Source: Microbacterium sp. CGR2
Lineage (GTDB): Bacteria > Actinomycetota > Actinomycetes > Actinomycetales > Microbacteriaceae
Assembly (NCBI RefSeq): GCF_003626735.1
Contig: NZ_RBHX01000001.1
Span: 806,001-870,000, forward strand
Length of the DNA stretch: 64,000 nucleotides
Direction: 5' to 3'
Of the stretch, positions 16,832-24,904 are shown one piece after another. The notes below the pieces were generated by a model. It was given only the letters and a program-made list of their open reading frames with translations, ran no database searches and was not told the origin of the DNA. A program made the translations under genes and the position numbers. Position 1 is the first letter of the stretch; every line of letters starts with the position of its first letter.

Positions 16832-16853
16832 CTGCGCACAGGAGTGTGCGCAG
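16832..16853 (-). other. 5'-leader hairpin of the rpmB operon, at the likely mRNA start
   Basis: Arms CTGCGCACA and TGTGCGCAG (9 bp) with a 4-nt loop. A -10 element TACACT (16864-16869, minus strand) would start transcription near 16857, so this stem would form the very 5' end of the message. Confidence 0.45.
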
Positions 16854-16913
16854 ACAAAGAGTCAGTGTAGCACGCGGTGGGAGCCGCCCCTCGCAGCGCG
16901 CGTGCCCTCGAGA

Positions 16914-17657
16914 TCAGTCCAGTGAAGAAGGATCTGGGCGAGCGGAAGCCTGAGCATCGGCGGCACCGCGCCCCCAGCGGAACACCGAGACCGTCGGGTC
17001 ACCATCGATCCAGAAGCGCCACGGGAACGCGTCCGTGCCGGCGATCCCCGCGACCCCCACGCGCGGGCCACGCGCGATGTCGTCGCGCGGTTGCGCGAGC
17101 CAGAGTTCGGCGCGTGCGCCCTCCCGCTCCTCACCGGTGATCGCGTCGATTCCGTCGTGCAGAGAATGCCGGAGCCCCACAGCCTGGCCCAGTCGCCCCG
17201 GTCCGCGTGCGAGATCTCGCAGAGCCGTACGGCCGAGTGGGAGCAGCGCACCGCGGCGACGGGCGGCGACGTCCGTGCCGAACACGACCTCGCCTGCGCG
17301 AAGCAGCACGCCGTCGCCTTGACCCTCGGGGCCGCAGGCCACGTTGACGCACGAATGGATGCCGTGGCTGAGGTACACGTAGAGATGCCCTGGCTCGCCC
17401 CACATCGTGGCGTTGCGTGCCGTGGGGCCCATGCGCGCGTGCGAGCCGGGGTCGGCGAACTCCCCCGTCCCCTGCCCGTGATAGGCCTCGACCTCCGTGA
17501 CGCGGAGCCTCACCTCGAACCCCCGGTCGGCGTCGGACGCCGAGGGATCGACCACGAACGTCCGCAACTCCGCCCCGAGGAGCCGCGGTGCGACCTCGAG
17601 GGCGGACCGGTTCAGATCGGCCCGGGTCGCGCGCCGCGCAGCATCCGTGTGGTTCAT
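16914..17657 (-). CDS. mpg: DNA-3-methyladenine glycosylase (AAG/MPG family)
   Basis: Base-excision repair enzyme of 247 residues that removes alkylated purines. Family landmarks are [16 protein letters not shown] at the N terminus, [10 protein letters not shown] with the catalytic Glu, [18 protein letters not shown], and [18 protein letters not shown], followed by VLLRAGEVV and [13 protein letters not shown]. It starts 2 nt after the preceding gene in the zur operon, so repair is transcribed together with metal-homeostasis genes, an odd pairing that may simply reflect operon read-through. Confidence 0.94.
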   Translation of the reverse strand: MNHTDAARRATRADLNRSALEVAPRLLGAELRTFVVDPSASDADRGFEVRLRVTEVEAYHGQGTGEFADPGSHARMGPTARNATMWGEPGHLYVYLSHGIHSCVNVACGPEGQGDGVLLRAGEVVFGTDVAARRRGALLPLGRTALRDLARGPGRLGQAVGLRHSLHDGIDAITGEEREGARAELWLAQPRDDIARGPRVGVAGIAGTDAFPWRFWIDGDPTVSVFRWGRGAADAQASARPDPSSLD

Positions 17658-17658
17658 G

Positions 17659-19413
17659 TCAGAATCGCGGGGCCGTCTGGCACCAGGACGCGTCGAATCC
17701 GGTGAGGGGAACGATCTCCTCGCCGGAGTCCATGTCGATCAGGTGCGTCTCGACCGTCTCCGGCAGCGGCAGCAGCATCCCGTCGTACGGATTGCCGGCC
17801 ATGTCGGGCGCGATCACCACCGCGGCGTACTGCCCACTCGGAGAGGCGCAGGCCTGAAGGATCGAGTCCGTCGCCCCCACCTCGACGAGCGGGGTCGCGG
17901 CACCCTCGTCGTCGACGCGGATGACAGCCTGCCCGATCGGGATCCCGGAGTCATCCCTCGCGACGACGTGGCGCAGGGTGCCGCCGGGGAAGGGTGTGAT
18001 CGTGGTGGCGGGACCGTAGTCAGGATCGGATGCTTCGAGCGGCACCTCCGACCCGTCGGCCAGGTTGAGTTCCATGATCGACCCGTCGAGGCGTTCCACG
18101 ATCGCGGTGTACGTCCCCCGGGATATCCCCTGGATGGCGGCCGCCAGACCCAGCGACTGCACCCCCGAGTCACCCGTCCGGTCGAGGAGCGACAACGCTC
18201 CGTCGAAGTCGATGAACAGCACGGCGGCGCTGTCGGGCACGAACTGCCAGGCGAAGACGCTCGCCTCCTCGCCCGATACTTCGATCACCTGCGGTTCGTC
18301 CTCGCCGCTGAGTGACTGGGTGACGAGGACGCTCGCGCGACCCTCGGTGTCGCTGAGTTCGCGGTCGGAGTAGTTGTAGCCCACGAAGCCGCCGCGGTCG
18401 GACACCTGGATGGCGCTGACGAACCCATCACCGGGGAGGTCGAGTTCGCGCTCGTTCTTCCCTTCGCGGTCCATCACCAGGAGGCGCGACCCGTCATCCG
18501 TCTCGACCGCGACGACGAGCGCGTTCGACGTCGCGCGGAAGTCGTTGATCTTGTCGGCCGAGAAGACGGGCACCGCCTCCTCGCCGCTGAGGTCCGTGCG
18601 GAAGATCGTGTCCGCCTCGGCGGCGTCCCGACGCAGGAGGAAGATCTGCGAGTCCGGAGTGGTGAAGCTCGTGGTCAGGTCCGTCGACGGCCCGCCGCCG
18701 ACGCCGGCGACACCCGCGACGCGCACGGTGTACTTCGTCGAGTCGTCGAGCGGGACGGTGAAGCGGATGCCGACCCCGCGTCCGGATGCGTCGACCGTGA
18801 ACGGCACAGCCGGCTCCACCGTCACCTGCTCGGCAGCGATGTCGTCCAGCGCCTGGTTGGCGGTGAGGATGACCCGGCTTCCGGATGATTCGATCGCCTG
18901 CGCAGGGTCGACCTGCACTTCGGAGAGCCGCGGCCCCTGCAGCAGGCTGACGACACCGAGACCCGTGCCGACCAGCACCAGGACGCCGAGCACCGCCGCG
19001 AGCGTGAGCAGGAATCGTCGAGACGGCCCGGGTTTGCGAGGCGCCGGGTCGACTGGCGTCGGCTCGGCGGGCGCCGTGTCGGCAGGCGCCGGGTCGGCAG
19101 GCGCCGGGCCTGCTGGTTCAGCGGCGGGTGGGACGTAGGCCGTGTCGGCCGCGGGCCCGACATCGGTGCTTCCGCCCGATATCCGCGCCGGCTCGGGCGT
19201 GGTCGGCTCGGGTGCGGTCGGCTCCGGCGTGGTCGGCTCGGGCGTGGCCGGCTCGGGCGTGGTCGGGTCGGGTGCGGCAGCGGTCGGGTCGGGTGCGGCA
19301 GCGGCTGCCTCACGGTCCGCGCGCTCCTGCGCCTCACGAGCGGCGCGCACCTCCGCACGCGTGCGGGGAACCGGAACGGCGGGCGCGTCAGCGCGCTCGT
19401 CGTCAGTACTCAT
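17659..19413 (-). CDS. Pro-rich membrane-anchored protein with Ig-like and beta-propeller-like extracellular part
   Basis: Protein of 584 residues. The cytoplasmic N terminus (about residues 35-125) is a low-complexity tandem array of PTTPEP/PADPAP units; a basic patch then precedes a single membrane helix ([21 protein letters not shown], cited in part) near residue 145. Outside lies an Ig-like stretch (about 165-260) and then a region of repeated short beta motifs resembling a WD/TolB-like propeller ([32 protein letters not shown]). The start [11 protein letters not shown] overlaps the TIGR03943 gene by 11 bp. I do not recognise a named family. Co-transcription with zur suggests a cell-envelope role in metal handling, which is inference. 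Confidence 0.75.
   Translation of the reverse strand: MSTDDERADAPAVPVPRTRAEVRAAREAQERADREAAAAAPDPTAAAPDPTTPEPATPEPTTPEPTAPEPTTPEPARISGGSTDVGPAADTAYVPPAAEPAGPAPADPAPADTAPAEPTPVDPAPRKPGPSRRFLLTLAAVLGVLVLVGTGLGVVSLLQGPRLSEVQVDPAQAIESSGSRVILTANQALDDIAAEQVTVEPAVPFTVDASGRGVGIRFTVPLDDSTKYTVRVAGVAGVGGGPSTDLTTSFTTPDSQIFLLRRDAAEADTIFRTDLSGEEAVPVFSADKINDFRATSNALVVAVETDDGSRLLVMDREGKNERELDLPGDGFVSAIQVSDRGGFVGYNYSDRELSDTEGRASVLVTQSLSGEDEPQVIEVSGEEASVFAWQFVPDSAAVLFIDFDGALSLLDRTGDSGVQSLGLAAAIQGISRGTYTAIVERLDGSIMELNLADGSEVPLEASDPDYGPATTITPFPGGTLRHVVARDDSGIPIGQAVIRVDDEGAATPLVEVGATDSILQACASPSGQYAAVVIAPDMAGNPYDGMLLPLPETVETHLIDMDSGEEIVPLTGFDASWCQTAPRF
19189..19308 (-). repeat. Tandem low-complexity repeat coding PTTPEP units
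   Basis: Short near-identical GGCTCGGGCGTGGTC-type units inside the preceding gene's N-terminal coding part. Unit number is likely variable between strains. Confidence 0.8.
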
Positions 19414-20218
19414 ACGGGTCCTTCGGCTCGTCGATCGCGACGACGTCCGTCGGTTCGACGTGGAGCTCGCCGTCGGCATCCGCACGAACCGTGCCGGTGA
19501 TCTCGACCCACTGACCGGTCGGGTAGTCGCCGGGATCGACGGAGACCGGCAACGCAGCGGTCTGCGCATCGATCACACAGTGCGTGATGACCAGGCGCGT
19601 GAGATTCACGCCTTCGTCGTCCGACTCGCCCGGCGTCACGAAGCCGGTGAGGGTGACCTCGGCGCCGTCGTATGCGGTGGTGTTGGTCGCCGTGGCGAAG
19701 ACGCTGGCCCAATCACCGACGCCGAAGGTCGACGTGTCCGCGACGCCCAGAGCAACGGTGTCGGACCCCGCGAACAACGCGGTCTCCTCGCCGGCACGAG
19801 ACACCGCGAGCTCGACGGAAAGCGACGCGGGCGGCAGCACCAGGCCGGCGACCACGACGCCGCTGGCGACCACACCGCCCGCCACAGCACCGACCACGGC
19901 GAGCGTGCGCCGCGGGGAGGCGGTCGAGTCATCTGAGGAATCCGCGGCAACCGACTCAGCCGCGGCACCCGCAACGTGCCCGTGGTCGTGCCCATGATCG
20001 CCCTCGGCCCCGAGCGGCAGGGTGCAGGACCAGATCGCACCGACGAGCGTGACCACGGCTGCGGCGCAGGCGAACCACACGGTCTCCGGGCTGATGTAGA
20101 GATTCAGCTGCCCCGTGATGCCGAGGCTGAGGGTCACGACGGCGATGACGGCGGCGAGGCCGACTCCGAGCCAGCGGTTGCCGAGCGCGCGAGTTCGGGG
20201 AGAAAGCACGTCAGACAA
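19403..20218 (-). CDS. TIGR03943-family putative permease subunit (YcgQ-like)
   Basis: Membrane protein of 271 residues with two N-terminal helices, a His-rich cytoplasmic or loop segment (DHGHDHGH, about residues 73-80), a third helix, and a C-terminal extracytoplasmic domain with [23 protein letters not shown] and [10 protein letters not shown], the signature of TIGR03943. These proteins occur paired with a DUF318/YraQ permease, as here, where the permease gene overlaps by 8 bp. The His cluster and the upstream zur gene support a role in zinc or another metal. Transport itself has not been shown for the pair as far as I know. Confidence 0.87.
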   Translation of the reverse strand: MSDVLSPRTRALGNRWLGVGLAAVIAVVTLSLGITGQLNLYISPETVWFACAAAVVTLVGAIWSCTLPLGAEGDHGHDHGHVAGAAAESVAADSSDDSTASPRRTLAVVGAVAGGVVASGVVVAGLVLPPASLSVELAVSRAGEETALFAGSDTVALGVADTSTFGVGDWASVFATATNTTAYDGAEVTLTGFVTPGESDDEGVNLTRLVITHCVIDAQTAALPVSVDPGDYPTGQWVEITGTVRADADGELHVEPTDVVAIDEPKDPYEY

Positions 20219-21257
20219 AGACGTTCACCCCGATCCCGATCGCGAAGGCGGATGCCAGCACGACGCCCACGATGCCTGCGAGGGTCCGTGCCGTGAAAGT
20301 GGTGCGCATGAGCGCGAGCATCTTGATGTCGACGAGCGGCCCGACCAGCAGGAACGCGACCAGGGCTCCGGACGAGAAGGTCGACGCGAACGACAGGGCG
20401 AAGAACGCGTCGACGTTGGAGCAGATCGCGACCGTCATGGCCAGGGCCATCATCGCGACGATCGACAGCACGGGGTTCGACCCGATGGCCAGCAGCATGT
20501 CACGCGGGATCAGCACCTGCACCGCCCCGGCGAGCGCCGAGCCGATGACCAGCGCCGGCATCACGGCGCGCAGCTCCACGAGGAACTGCGTGAGGCTGCG
20601 GCGCACCGGCGTCCCGGGCTCGTGGGCCACGTGGTCGCAGGTGTCGATGAATCGCTGGGTGAGGAGCGAATCGGGCGACGGGTGGCGGCTGTAGATCCAG
20701 CCGATGAGGTTGGCGATCAGGTAACCGCCGACCAGCCGTGCCACGAGGATGCCGCCATCCCACCCGAACGCCGCATGCGTGGTGAGGATGACGATCGGGT
20801 TGACGATCGGAGCCGCGATCAGGAAGGTCAGCGCTTCGGCGGGAGCCAGCCCGCGCATCATGAGCCCTCGGGCGAACGGCACGTTCCCGCATTCGCACAC
20901 CGGGATCAGCATCCCGAGGAGCGACAGGACGGCTCGACGCGCCCACGCACGCTGCGGCAGCCAGCGGTGGATGACGTCGGCCGGCAACCACACCTGTACG
21001 ACGATCGACAGCAGGACGCCGAGGATGACGAACGGCAGCGCCTCGATGAGCACGCTGAGCGCGAGGGTCAGACCGTCCTGGGCGCGGGTCGGCAGCGATG
21101 CCGGGAACAGCGTCGGCAGGAACAGGTCGACGAGGAAGAGCGCCGCGATGAGGGCGACGCCGAGACCGACGCCCACCCATGCGGAGCGGGGCGATCGGGT
21201 CGGACCATGCGTGTGGCGCTGGCCTGGACGGGACGCCGTACCTGCCGAGAAGCTCAC
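20211..21257 (-). CDS. Permease, DUF318/YraQ family
   Basis: Polytopic membrane protein of 348 residues with about eight helices. Motifs: LSVLIEALPFVILGVLLS, the cysteine-containing IPVCECGNVPFARGLMMRG, PIVNPIVILTTHAAFG, and CSNVDAFFALSFASTF towards the C terminus. The CECGNVP loop is the diagnostic feature. Relatives include ArsP-like organoarsenical exporters, but the gene order zur-permease-TIGR03943 suggests a metal-linked function instead. Its start overlaps the zur stop codon by 4 bp. Confidence 0.9.
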   Translation of the reverse strand: MSFSAGTASRPGQRHTHGPTRSPRSAWVGVGLGVALIAALFLVDLFLPTLFPASLPTRAQDGLTLALSVLIEALPFVILGVLLSIVVQVWLPADVIHRWLPQRAWARRAVLSLLGMLIPVCECGNVPFARGLMMRGLAPAEALTFLIAAPIVNPIVILTTHAAFGWDGGILVARLVGGYLIANLIGWIYSRHPSPDSLLTQRFIDTCDHVAHEPGTPVRRSLTQFLVELRAVMPALVIGSALAGAVQVLIPRDMLLAIGSNPVLSIVAMMALAMTVAICSNVDAFFALSFASTFSSGALVAFLLVGPLVDIKMLALMRTTFTARTLAGIVGVVLASAFAIGIGVNVFV

Positions 21258-21670
21258 GCGTTCGCTGCCCGCTCAGCGTCGCGCCTCTTGGTGCAGGGGG
21301 TGCAGAGACCGAAGATGTCGACCACGTGGGCGGCATCGCTGAACCCGTGCAGAGCCGCGGTGCGGTGCGCCCACTGCTCGACGTCTTTCGCTTCGATCTC
21401 GACGGTCAGTCCGCACGACCGGCAGATGAGGTGGTGATGGTGCCCCTGAGTCGTGCAGGCGCGGTAGAGCGCCTCGCCCTCGGGGCTCTGCAGCGAGTCG
21501 GCGTCTCCGGAGGCGGCAAGCCCGGACAGGGCGCGGTACACGGTGGCGAGGCCGATGCCGGTGTTGTCCTCACGCAGAGAGGCGTGGAGGTTCTGCGCGC
21601 TCACGAAACCGCGCGCGTCGGCGAGTGCTTCGCGCACGCGTTCTCGCTGCCAGGTGTTCCGCTGAGCCAT
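21254..21670 (-). CDS. zur: Fur-family regulator, probable zinc uptake regulator Zur
   Basis: DNA-binding metal sensor of 138 residues. The winged helix includes VREALADARGFVSAQNLHA and GLATVYRALSGLA; the metal sites are HHHHLICRSCG (His cluster with one CxxC) and LCTPCTKRR (second CxxC). Its position 350 bp from znuACB, in an operon with a metal-type permease, and a Zur box at znuA make Zur much more likely than Fur or PerR. TAGACT lies 6 nt before the ATG, indicating a leaderless start. First gene of a five-gene chain with overlaps (zur, permease, TIGR03943, envelope protein, mpg). Confidence 0.9.
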   Translation of the reverse strand: MAQRNTWQRERVREALADARGFVSAQNLHASLREDNTGIGLATVYRALSGLAASGDADSLQSPEGEALYRACTTQGHHHHLICRSCGLTVEIEAKDVEQWAHRTAALHGFSDAAHVVDIFGLCTPCTKRRDAERAANA

Positions 21671-21676
21671 GCGTCG

Positions 21677-21682
21677 AGTCTA
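21677..21682 (-). promoter_or_regulatory. -10 element, leaderless promoter of zur
   Basis: TAGACT on the minus strand, 6 nt before the zur ATG. No Zur-type palindrome was seen beside it. Confidence 0.45.
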
Positions 21683-22024
21683 AACCGCGGGGGTTGTAAC
21701 GGGCTGGGTACGAGGTGCGAGCTCCAAAGCAAGCCGTCTGGCCTATTGCCAAGTGCCTCGCGAGCGCCGGTGTACCTGCATGGATTCTGGCGGGATTGTC
21801 CATTGTGTGTGGCGCTGCGTGCGCGCGGCGAAGACGATAGCGCGCGATGACAGCTCTTGAGCGTTCAGAAACGATACTGCTGGGTAGTTCGGTCGGGCGC
21901 TCCGGATATGCGAGCGTCACCACGCGCGTCCAACCACGGCAGCTCTGCGAGAGAGACGATGACGGCGACGGCGACACGGTCCAGCCGTGGAGCGCACGAA
22001 CCCAGCGACGCGGTTCGCCACCGC
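21683..22024. other. Gene-free stretch between znuB and zur
   Basis: About 340 bp. It holds the upstream part of the zur promoter and the end of znuB. Codon structure is poor on both strands and I see no RNA gene, strong hairpin or repeat in it. Confidence 0.6.
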
Positions 22025-22924
22025 TCAGTTCTGGACCGCCGCCGCCTGCCCGACCACCCGCCGCACACGCGCTCGCACCTTCTGCACGATCCAGCAGACG
22101 ACGTAGATCGTGAACGACAGGGTCGTGATGTACGGGCTCACCGGCAGCGTTCCCGCGAGTGCGAGGAGGATGCCACCGACCGCAGACACGAATCCGAACA
22201 GAGCCGAGAGCAGCGGCACGGCCACGGGCCCCGCCGACACCCGCATCGCCGCAGCCGCCGGGGTGACCAGCAACGCCATCACCAGGAGCGCCCCGATGAT
22301 GTGCACGCTGACGGCGACGATGAGTCCGAGCAGCACCATGAACATCAGACTCACGGCGCGCGTGGGCACACCTCGAGCGGCGGCCGATTCCGGGTCGAGC
22401 GAGTCGAACCGCAACGGGTTCCAGATCAGCAGCAGCCCCAGCAGCACGACGAGGCTGATGCCCACCAGCCAGCCGAGGTCGGGGCTCGACACCGACACGA
22501 TCTGGCCGGTCAGCAAGCTGAAGCGGTTGGCGCTGCGCCCGTCGTAGAGCGACAGGAAGAGGATGCCGAGCCCGAGGCCGAACGGCATCAGCACCCCGAC
22601 GATCGAGTTGCGGTCGCGTGCTTTCGCACCGAGGATGCCGATGAGGATCGCGGCCACCAGCGCTCCGCCGAGTGAGCCGACGACGACGCTGCCGCCGAAG
22701 AGGAGTGCCGCTGCCGCTCCGGCGAAGGAGAGTTCGCTCACACCGTGCACTGCGAATGCGAGGTCGCGCTGCATGACGAAGACGCCGATCAGGCCTCCGA
22801 CGATGCCGAGCACCGCGCCCGCGATGATCGAGTTCGAGAGCAGAGCGACGAGATCGCCGTAGTCCTGAAAGGAGAAGACGTCGTTCCAGTCCACCATCGG
22901 GACCATCCCGGCCCGCGCGATCAT
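22025..22924 (-). CDS. znuB: Zinc ABC transporter, permease
   Basis: Integral membrane subunit of 299 residues of the ABC-3 (manganese/zinc) family, with about eight helices. Conserved features are FAVHGVSELSFAGAAAALLFG and the coupling region LDPESAAARGVPTRAVSLMFMV. It imports zinc with ZnuC and ZnuA. Its start overlaps znuC by 4 bp. It ends with a basic tail, RARVRRVVGQAAAVQN. Confidence 0.93.
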   Translation of the reverse strand: MIARAGMVPMVDWNDVFSFQDYGDLVALLSNSIIAGAVLGIVGGLIGVFVMQRDLAFAVHGVSELSFAGAAAALLFGGSVVVGSLGGALVAAILIGILGAKARDRNSIVGVLMPFGLGLGILFLSLYDGRSANRFSLLTGQIVSVSSPDLGWLVGISLVVLLGLLLIWNPLRFDSLDPESAAARGVPTRAVSLMFMVLLGLIVAVSVHIIGALLVMALLVTPAAAAMRVSAGPVAVPLLSALFGFVSAVGGILLALAGTLPVSPYITTLSFTIYVVCWIVQKVRARVRRVVGQAAAVQN

Positions 22925-23751
22925 GCGGCGCTCCCGTGATCGTGACCGTGCTCGTCGTCGTGCAGGTGATGGGGCTCGGCATCCGGAACGCCGACCACTA
23001 CCAGGCGGTCTCCCGCTCGGAGCACGAACACCGGCGTCCCGTACAGGTCGGTCAGCACCCGGGTCTGCAGAACCTCTTCGGGGGTGCCGAGCACGAAGCG
23101 TCCGCCGGCGATGTAGAGGATGCGGTCGACGCGGTTCAGGATCGGATTGATGTCATGCGTGACGAAGAGCACCGCGGCGCCGCGCTCGCGACGCTGGCGG
23201 TCGATGATGTCGGTGACGCCGAGCTGATTCGCGAGGTCGAGGTTCGAGAGCGGCTCGTCGCACAGAAGCAGCGACGGCTCATCCGCGAGCGCCTGTCCGA
23301 CGCGCAGCCGCTGCTGTTCACCACCGGAGAGCAGCCCGACCCGGCGGTCTGCGTAGTGCGAGGCGCCGACGGACGCGAGCAGCCGATCGACTTTGGCCCG
23401 GTCTCCGCGGTGCGGGATGGGAAATCCGAATCGGCTCCCCTGCACCCCCAGCGCGACGAGGTCGCGTGCTCGCATGCTCGTGTCGGGTGCGAGCGAGCGC
23501 TGCTGCGGGATGTAACCGATGCGCGGGTTGCCGCGGTGCACCGGGGCGCCGGCGACCTGGATGGTGCCCGACGACAGGGGCTGAAGACCCAGGATGCTGC
23601 GCAGCAGAGTCGTCTTGCCCGAGCCGGACGGCCCGAGCACGGCGATGAACTCGCCGGGCTGAACCGTCAGGTCGAGCCCTGACCAGAGTTCCCGGCGACC
23701 GTGCTGCAGCGCAGCGCCCGAGATCTCGAGGACCGGGGCGGGCGCGCTCAC
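22921..23751 (-). CDS. znuC: Zinc ABC transporter, ATPase
   Basis: ATP-binding subunit of 276 residues. Walker A GPSGSGKTTLLRSILG, signature LLSGGEQQRLRVGQALADEP, Walker B LLLCDEPLSNLD, and the switch histidine in LFVTHDINPIL are all intact. The C terminus is His-rich (EPHHLHDDEHGHDHG), as common in zinc ATPases. Overlaps znuA and znuB by 4 bp each, consistent with translational coupling. Confidence 0.95.
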   Translation of the reverse strand: MSAPAPVLEISGAALQHGRRELWSGLDLTVQPGEFIAVLGPSGSGKTTLLRSILGLQPLSSGTIQVAGAPVHRGNPRIGYIPQQRSLAPDTSMRARDLVALGVQGSRFGFPIPHRGDRAKVDRLLASVGASHYADRRVGLLSGGEQQRLRVGQALADEPSLLLCDEPLSNLDLANQLGVTDIIDRQRRERGAAVLFVTHDINPILNRVDRILYIAGGRFVLGTPEEVLQTRVLTDLYGTPVFVLRAGDRLVVVGVPDAEPHHLHDDEHGHDHGSAA

Positions 23752-24764
23752 TGCTGGACGGCGGCGGCGAGGCTCTGAATCGCGTCACTCATCCACTCAG
23801 AGTACGACGATCCGTCCTCGAGCAGCTCGGTGAAGGCGACGACGGGGATGCCGGCGTCTTCGGCGGCCGTCTCGACGCGGTCCGTCTCGGCACCGCCGGT
23901 CTGCGCGTTGGTGAGCAGTGCGCTCACGTCGCCGCCTTCGATGACCTGGAGCGCTTCGAGGAGGACGGCGGGTGCGACATCGCTGCCTTCTTCCACGGCC
24001 TCGGCGAAGCCCTCGGGCGTGACGTCGGTGAGACCGGCGGCTTCGGCGAGGTAGCCGGGAAGCGGCTCGGTGATGAAGACGTTCGCGCCGGCAGCATCCG
24101 TCTTGAGCGTCTCGAGGTCTGCTTCGGCCGTTTCGAGGTCGGCGATGATCTCGTCGGCAGCGGCGGTGAAGTCAGCCTTGCCCTCGGGGTCGAGTTCGGC
24201 GAGGTGAGCCGCGATGTCCTCGACGACGTGGATCATGGTGCGCGGATCGAACCAGACGTGCTCGTTGAAGCCTTCGATGTGGTCGTGGCCCTCGTGACCC
24301 TCTTCGTCAGCGTGCGCTTCTTCCTCAGCGTGCGCTTCTTCCTCAGCGTGGTCGTGGCCCTCTTCTTCGGCGTGGGCGTCTTCTTCGTGACCTTCGTTGC
24401 CGGGGAAATCGTGCGAGAACTCGACTGCGGTGAGCACCGCGGCATCCGAGCCTTCGAGCAGTGCCTCGATGAAGCTGTCGTATCCGCCGCCGTTCTCGAT
24501 CACGAGGTCGGCCTCCTGCACGGTGAGGCGATCGCGCGCGCTGGCCTCGTAGGAGTGCGGGTCCTGCGTCGCCGAGGTGATGATCGAGGTGACCTCGACG
24601 CGGTCACCGCCGATCTGCTCCGCGATCGAGCCGTACACGTTCGTGCTCGCCACGACGGTGATCGTGTCGTCGCCTGCACCGTTCGCCTCAGGAGTGGTCG
24701 CGCAGCCGGCGAGCATCAGCGCAGCAGCGGACGTGAGGGCGAGGGCAGGGACGAACTTCTTCAT
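23748..24764 (-). CDS. znuA: Zinc ABC transporter, substrate-binding lipoprotein
   Basis: Cluster A-I metal-binding lipoprotein of 338 residues, lipidated at the cysteine of LMLAGC (residue 22). Metal-ligand histidines are expected in DPHSYEASARD, EFSHDF and NEHVWFDPRTM. Between residues about 125 and 163 is a flexible loop of repeated His/Glu units (GHDHAEEEAHAEEEAH), the loop thought to capture or sense zinc in ZnuA proteins. A Zur box lies 20 bp upstream of the ATG. First gene of znuACB. Confidence 0.96.
   Translation of the reverse strand: MKKFVPALALTSAAALMLAGCATTPEANGAGDDTITVVASTNVYGSIAEQIGGDRVEVTSIITSATQDPHSYEASARDRLTVQEADLVIENGGGYDSFIEALLEGSDAAVLTAVEFSHDFPGNEGHEEDAHAEEEGHDHAEEEAHAEEEAHADEEGHEGHDHIEGFNEHVWFDPRTMIHVVEDIAAHLAELDPEGKADFTAAADEIIADLETAEADLETLKTDAAGANVFITEPLPGYLAEAAGLTDVTPEGFAEAVEEGSDVAPAVLLEALQVIEGGDVSALLTNAQTGGAETDRVETAAEDAGIPVVAFTELLEDGSSYSEWMSDAIQSLAAAVQQ
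24280..24396 (-). repeat. Tandem repeat coding the His/Glu loop of ZnuA
   Basis: An 18-bp unit CAGCGTGCGCTTCTTCCT occurs twice in direct succession (from 24308 and 24326) with degenerate copies on both sides. Copy number is likely to vary. Confidence 0.75.
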
Positions 24765-24784
24765 GTTCCCACCCTACGCGCTAA

Positions 24785-24799
24785 TGAGAACCATTATCA
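24785..24799 (-). promoter_or_regulatory. Zur box over the znuACB promoter
   Basis: TGATAATGGTTCTCA on the minus strand is a near-palindrome close to the actinobacterial Zur consensus TGAAAATGATTTTCA. Its GATAAT part is also a good -10 hexamer, so zinc-loaded Zur would directly block RNA polymerase. Confidence 0.78.
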
Positions 24800-24833
24800 A
24801 ATCGTCGAGCCCGGCGACAGATGTCGGCCTTGG

Positions 24834-24900
24834 GCACAGATGTCGGGCGCGTGCACGTGCTCACGCCCGACATCTGTGCGAAGTCCCGACAGGTGTGTCG
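24834..24900. repeat. Dispersed palindromic repeat, copy 1
   Basis: A perfect 15-bp inverted repeat, GCACAGATGTCGGGC (24834-24848) and GCCCGACATCTGTGC (24865-24879), followed by CCCGACAGGTGTGTCG. The 35 bp at 24866-24900 recur at 40590-40624 with only four or five differences. A further related unit, GACAGATGTCGG, lies at 24816-24827. Each copy sits just after the stop codon of a minus-strand gene, suggesting a REP-like element or a terminator. Confidence 0.75.
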
Positions 24901-24904
24901 AAAC

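Noticed and set aside
16486..16857. Longer start for rpmB with a 45-residue extension
   Set aside because: L28 starts at MAAVC in homologues, AAGGAG precedes that ATG, and the extension would cover the leader hairpins.
16723..16913. Zur box before rpmB
   Set aside because: No TGAnnATnATTnTCA-like palindrome is present.
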